A DNA stretch of 7,528 bases, taken from the NCBI GenBank assembly GCA_902765035.1, contig CACWYF010000093.1, positions 1-7,528 of the forward strand, written 5' to 3'. The notes beneath the pieces are model-generated. The model saw nothing but the letters and a program-made list of their open reading frames with translations, had not been told where the DNA came from and did no database searches. A program made the position numbers and the translations under genes. This stretch comes from an uncultured Eubacteriales bacterium. Its GTDB lineage: Bacteria > Bacillota > Clostridia > Peptostreptococcales > Anaerovoracaceae. Of the stretch, positions 7,116-7,528 are shown piece after piece (within the stretch, counting starts at the first letter, position 1; each line of letters starts with the position of its first letter).

Positions 7116-7500
7116 AAATGGTCGCATGACCATGGGAGCGGGAGCAGAGTCACAGTGACAGCACGCTGACCGCAAGAAAGGTCATGAGAGCGGTCGGGCA
7201 GCACTTGACGAAGCGACACGGAATATCCTCTTAGCCGCAGGCGGCGGGAAACACGCCGGCTGCCTGCCTACCGGCGAGGGAGAGGCTAAGATCAGTTCCT
7301 GGCGAAGCCTGGAACACATTATTTGCCCTGCAGACTCTGCAAAGCAGTGTCTGCTTAGCGTCAATGCAGTTCGATAGGTAATGGCTTCGTTGTGATCGAG
7401 CGCACGCGAGATAGCGTGACTCGTGGTGTGCGGTGCTCTCGCGCACGCTTTGAGAGCCGCTGGCATACCCACATTCTTTTACAAACATTAGGAGTCAATT
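7116..7500 (+). ncRNA. Structured non-coding tail of the IS, candidate RNA
   Basis: No credible gene lies between the transposase stop and the right inverted repeat. The stretch is about 60% GC in the parts counted, against about 48% in the transposase. It is dense in complementary segments: a 6-bp hairpin just after the stop (7118-7123/7128-7133), an 8-bp stem with one G-U (7166-7173/7190-7197), a closed core domain (7201-7367), a 9-bp hairpin with a small internal loop (7397-7407/7414-7423) and a 7-bp stem with one G-U (7426-7432/7442-7448). An alternative to the last stem pairs CTCTC (7436-7440) with GAGAG (7452-7456). The G-U pairs favour plus-strand RNA, so it could be the 3' untranslated region of the transposase mRNA or a separate RNA. 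No known RNA family was recognised. DNA-level roles, such as subterminal transposase sites, remain possible. Confidence 0.4.
7201..7367 (+). other. Core multi-helix junction of the structured tail
   Basis: A closing helix pairs 7201-7203 and 7205-7210 with 7365-7367 and 7359-7364 (9 bp, one bulged C). It encloses three arms. Arm A is 7229-7236/7284-7291 (8 bp, TCTTAGCC/GGCTAAGA). Arm B is 7295-7303/7307-7315 (8 bp around a T-T mismatch, GAA loop). Arm C is 7330-7340/7344-7354 (10 bp around a T-T mismatch, AAA loop). Inside arm A, 7237-7244/7260-7267 and 7254-7259/7271-7276 can both pair, as an H-type pseudoknot or as alternatives. The 3-nt third loop would be tight for a full pseudoknot. The pairing was found by eye without energy calculation. 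Confidence 0.45.
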
Positions 7501-7501
7501 G

Positions 7502-7528
7502 AAAACTCCACAGAAAGTTGACACTATC
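7502..7528 (-). repeat. Right terminal inverted repeat of the IS
   Basis: AAAACTCCACA (7502-7512) is the exact complement of the inner block of the left repeat, and ACACTA (7521-7526) is the complement of its outer block. The last two bases of the window still fit the alignment (one match, one mismatch), so the outer end may lie at or just past the edge. Confidence 0.75.
7518..7523 (+). promoter_or_regulatory. Outward-facing -35 hexamer in the right IS end
   Basis: A perfect TTGACA points out of the element. With a -10 box near 7541, outside the window, it would form a promoter for the flanking gene. The equivalent place in the left repeat reads TTTACA outward (5558-5563) but has no -10 at a suitable distance. 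Confidence 0.4.

Larger units (their letters stand above)
5553..7528 (+). mobile_element. ISLre2-family insertion sequence (right end at or beyond window edge)
   Basis: A single transposase gene (UPF0236/ISLre2 family) is flanked by imperfect terminal inverted repeats at 5553-5579 and 7502-7528, giving at least 1976 bp. Between the left repeat and the gene lie about 120 nt with a strong hairpin. After the gene lie about 385 nt of structured non-coding DNA. The exact outer ends are not fixed: the match runs right up to base 7528, so the element could extend a little further. ISLre2 elements usually duplicate about 9 bp of target, so AAAAGAAAC (5544-5552) would be expected just past the right end, outside the window. 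The transposase frame is intact, so the element may be active. Confidence 0.82.

Noticed and set aside
7118..7133. Terminator directly after the transposase stop
   Set aside because: The 6-bp hairpin with its GCAT loop is not followed by a T tract but by GGGAGCGGGAGC, so intrinsic termination is unlikely.
7182..7488. Two overlapping minus-strand open frames of 85 and 96 codons in the IS tail
   Set aside because: They lie in GC-rich, palindromic DNA, match no family I recognise, lack a ribosome binding site, and are better explained by the structured tail.
7116..7500. Group I or group II intron, or an HDV-like ribozyme, in the IS tail
   Set aside because: No domain V-like motif, no GUGYG start, and no clear P7 or ribozyme core could be recognised. 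The CGCCGG/CCGGCG pairing alone is not enough.
1..7528. CRISPR array, tRNA or rRNA genes, phage or toxin-antitoxin genes
   Set aside because: No evenly spaced direct repeats, no tRNA cloverleaf and no rRNA-like sequence were seen. Apart from the IS, all genes are metabolic or transport genes.

Overview
The window looks like part of a Clostridia chromosome (Firmicutes, leaning Lachnospiraceae-like). The evidence is strong AAAGGAGG ribosome binding sites, AGA-rich arginine codons, moderate GC content, a Bacillus/Clostridia-type nucleoside ABC importer and an ISLre2-type insertion sequence. The genus cannot be read from the sequence.

Positions 1-3680 (+ strand) hold the downstream part of an importer operon of the NupOPQ (YufOPQ) nucleoside type. 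It has a double-domain ATPase cut by the left edge of the window, then two inner-membrane permeases. The genes overlap by 8 nt and 1 nt, each with an identical Shine-Dalgarno at the same spacing, so they are probably translated together. The substrate-binding lipoprotein is not in the window and is probably upstream. A strong hairpin terminator at 3696-3738 ends the operon.

Positions 3806-5446 (- strand) hold a convergent two-gene operon: a DUF985 cupin followed, 9 nt later, by a Gfo/Idh/MocA NAD(P)-dependent oxidoreductase. A near-consensus promoter (TTGTCA-N17-TACAAT) lies at 5517-5545 and carries an inverted repeat in its spacer. Together the two genes suggest sugar or polyol metabolism, but no substrate can be named.

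Positions about 5553-7528 are an ISLre2-family (UPF0236) insertion sequence lying 7 bp upstream of the -35 box of the cupin operon. Its 26-27 bp terminal inverted repeats are imperfect and bipartite, and the right one stops at the window edge. The element has two unusual non-coding parts. At the left end, a long hairpin that folds better in minus-strand RNA is followed by a T-rich tract; with a perfect TATAAT on the minus strand inside the start of the transposase gene, it could define an antisense RNA of about 125 nt over the transposase ribosome binding site. At the right end, about 385 nt after the transposase stop are GC-rich and can fold on the plus strand into a closed multi-helix junction with several strong hairpins and a possible pseudoknot. 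This resembles a structured RNA and is the most interesting part of the window. Both RNA proposals are inferences from base pairing read by eye.
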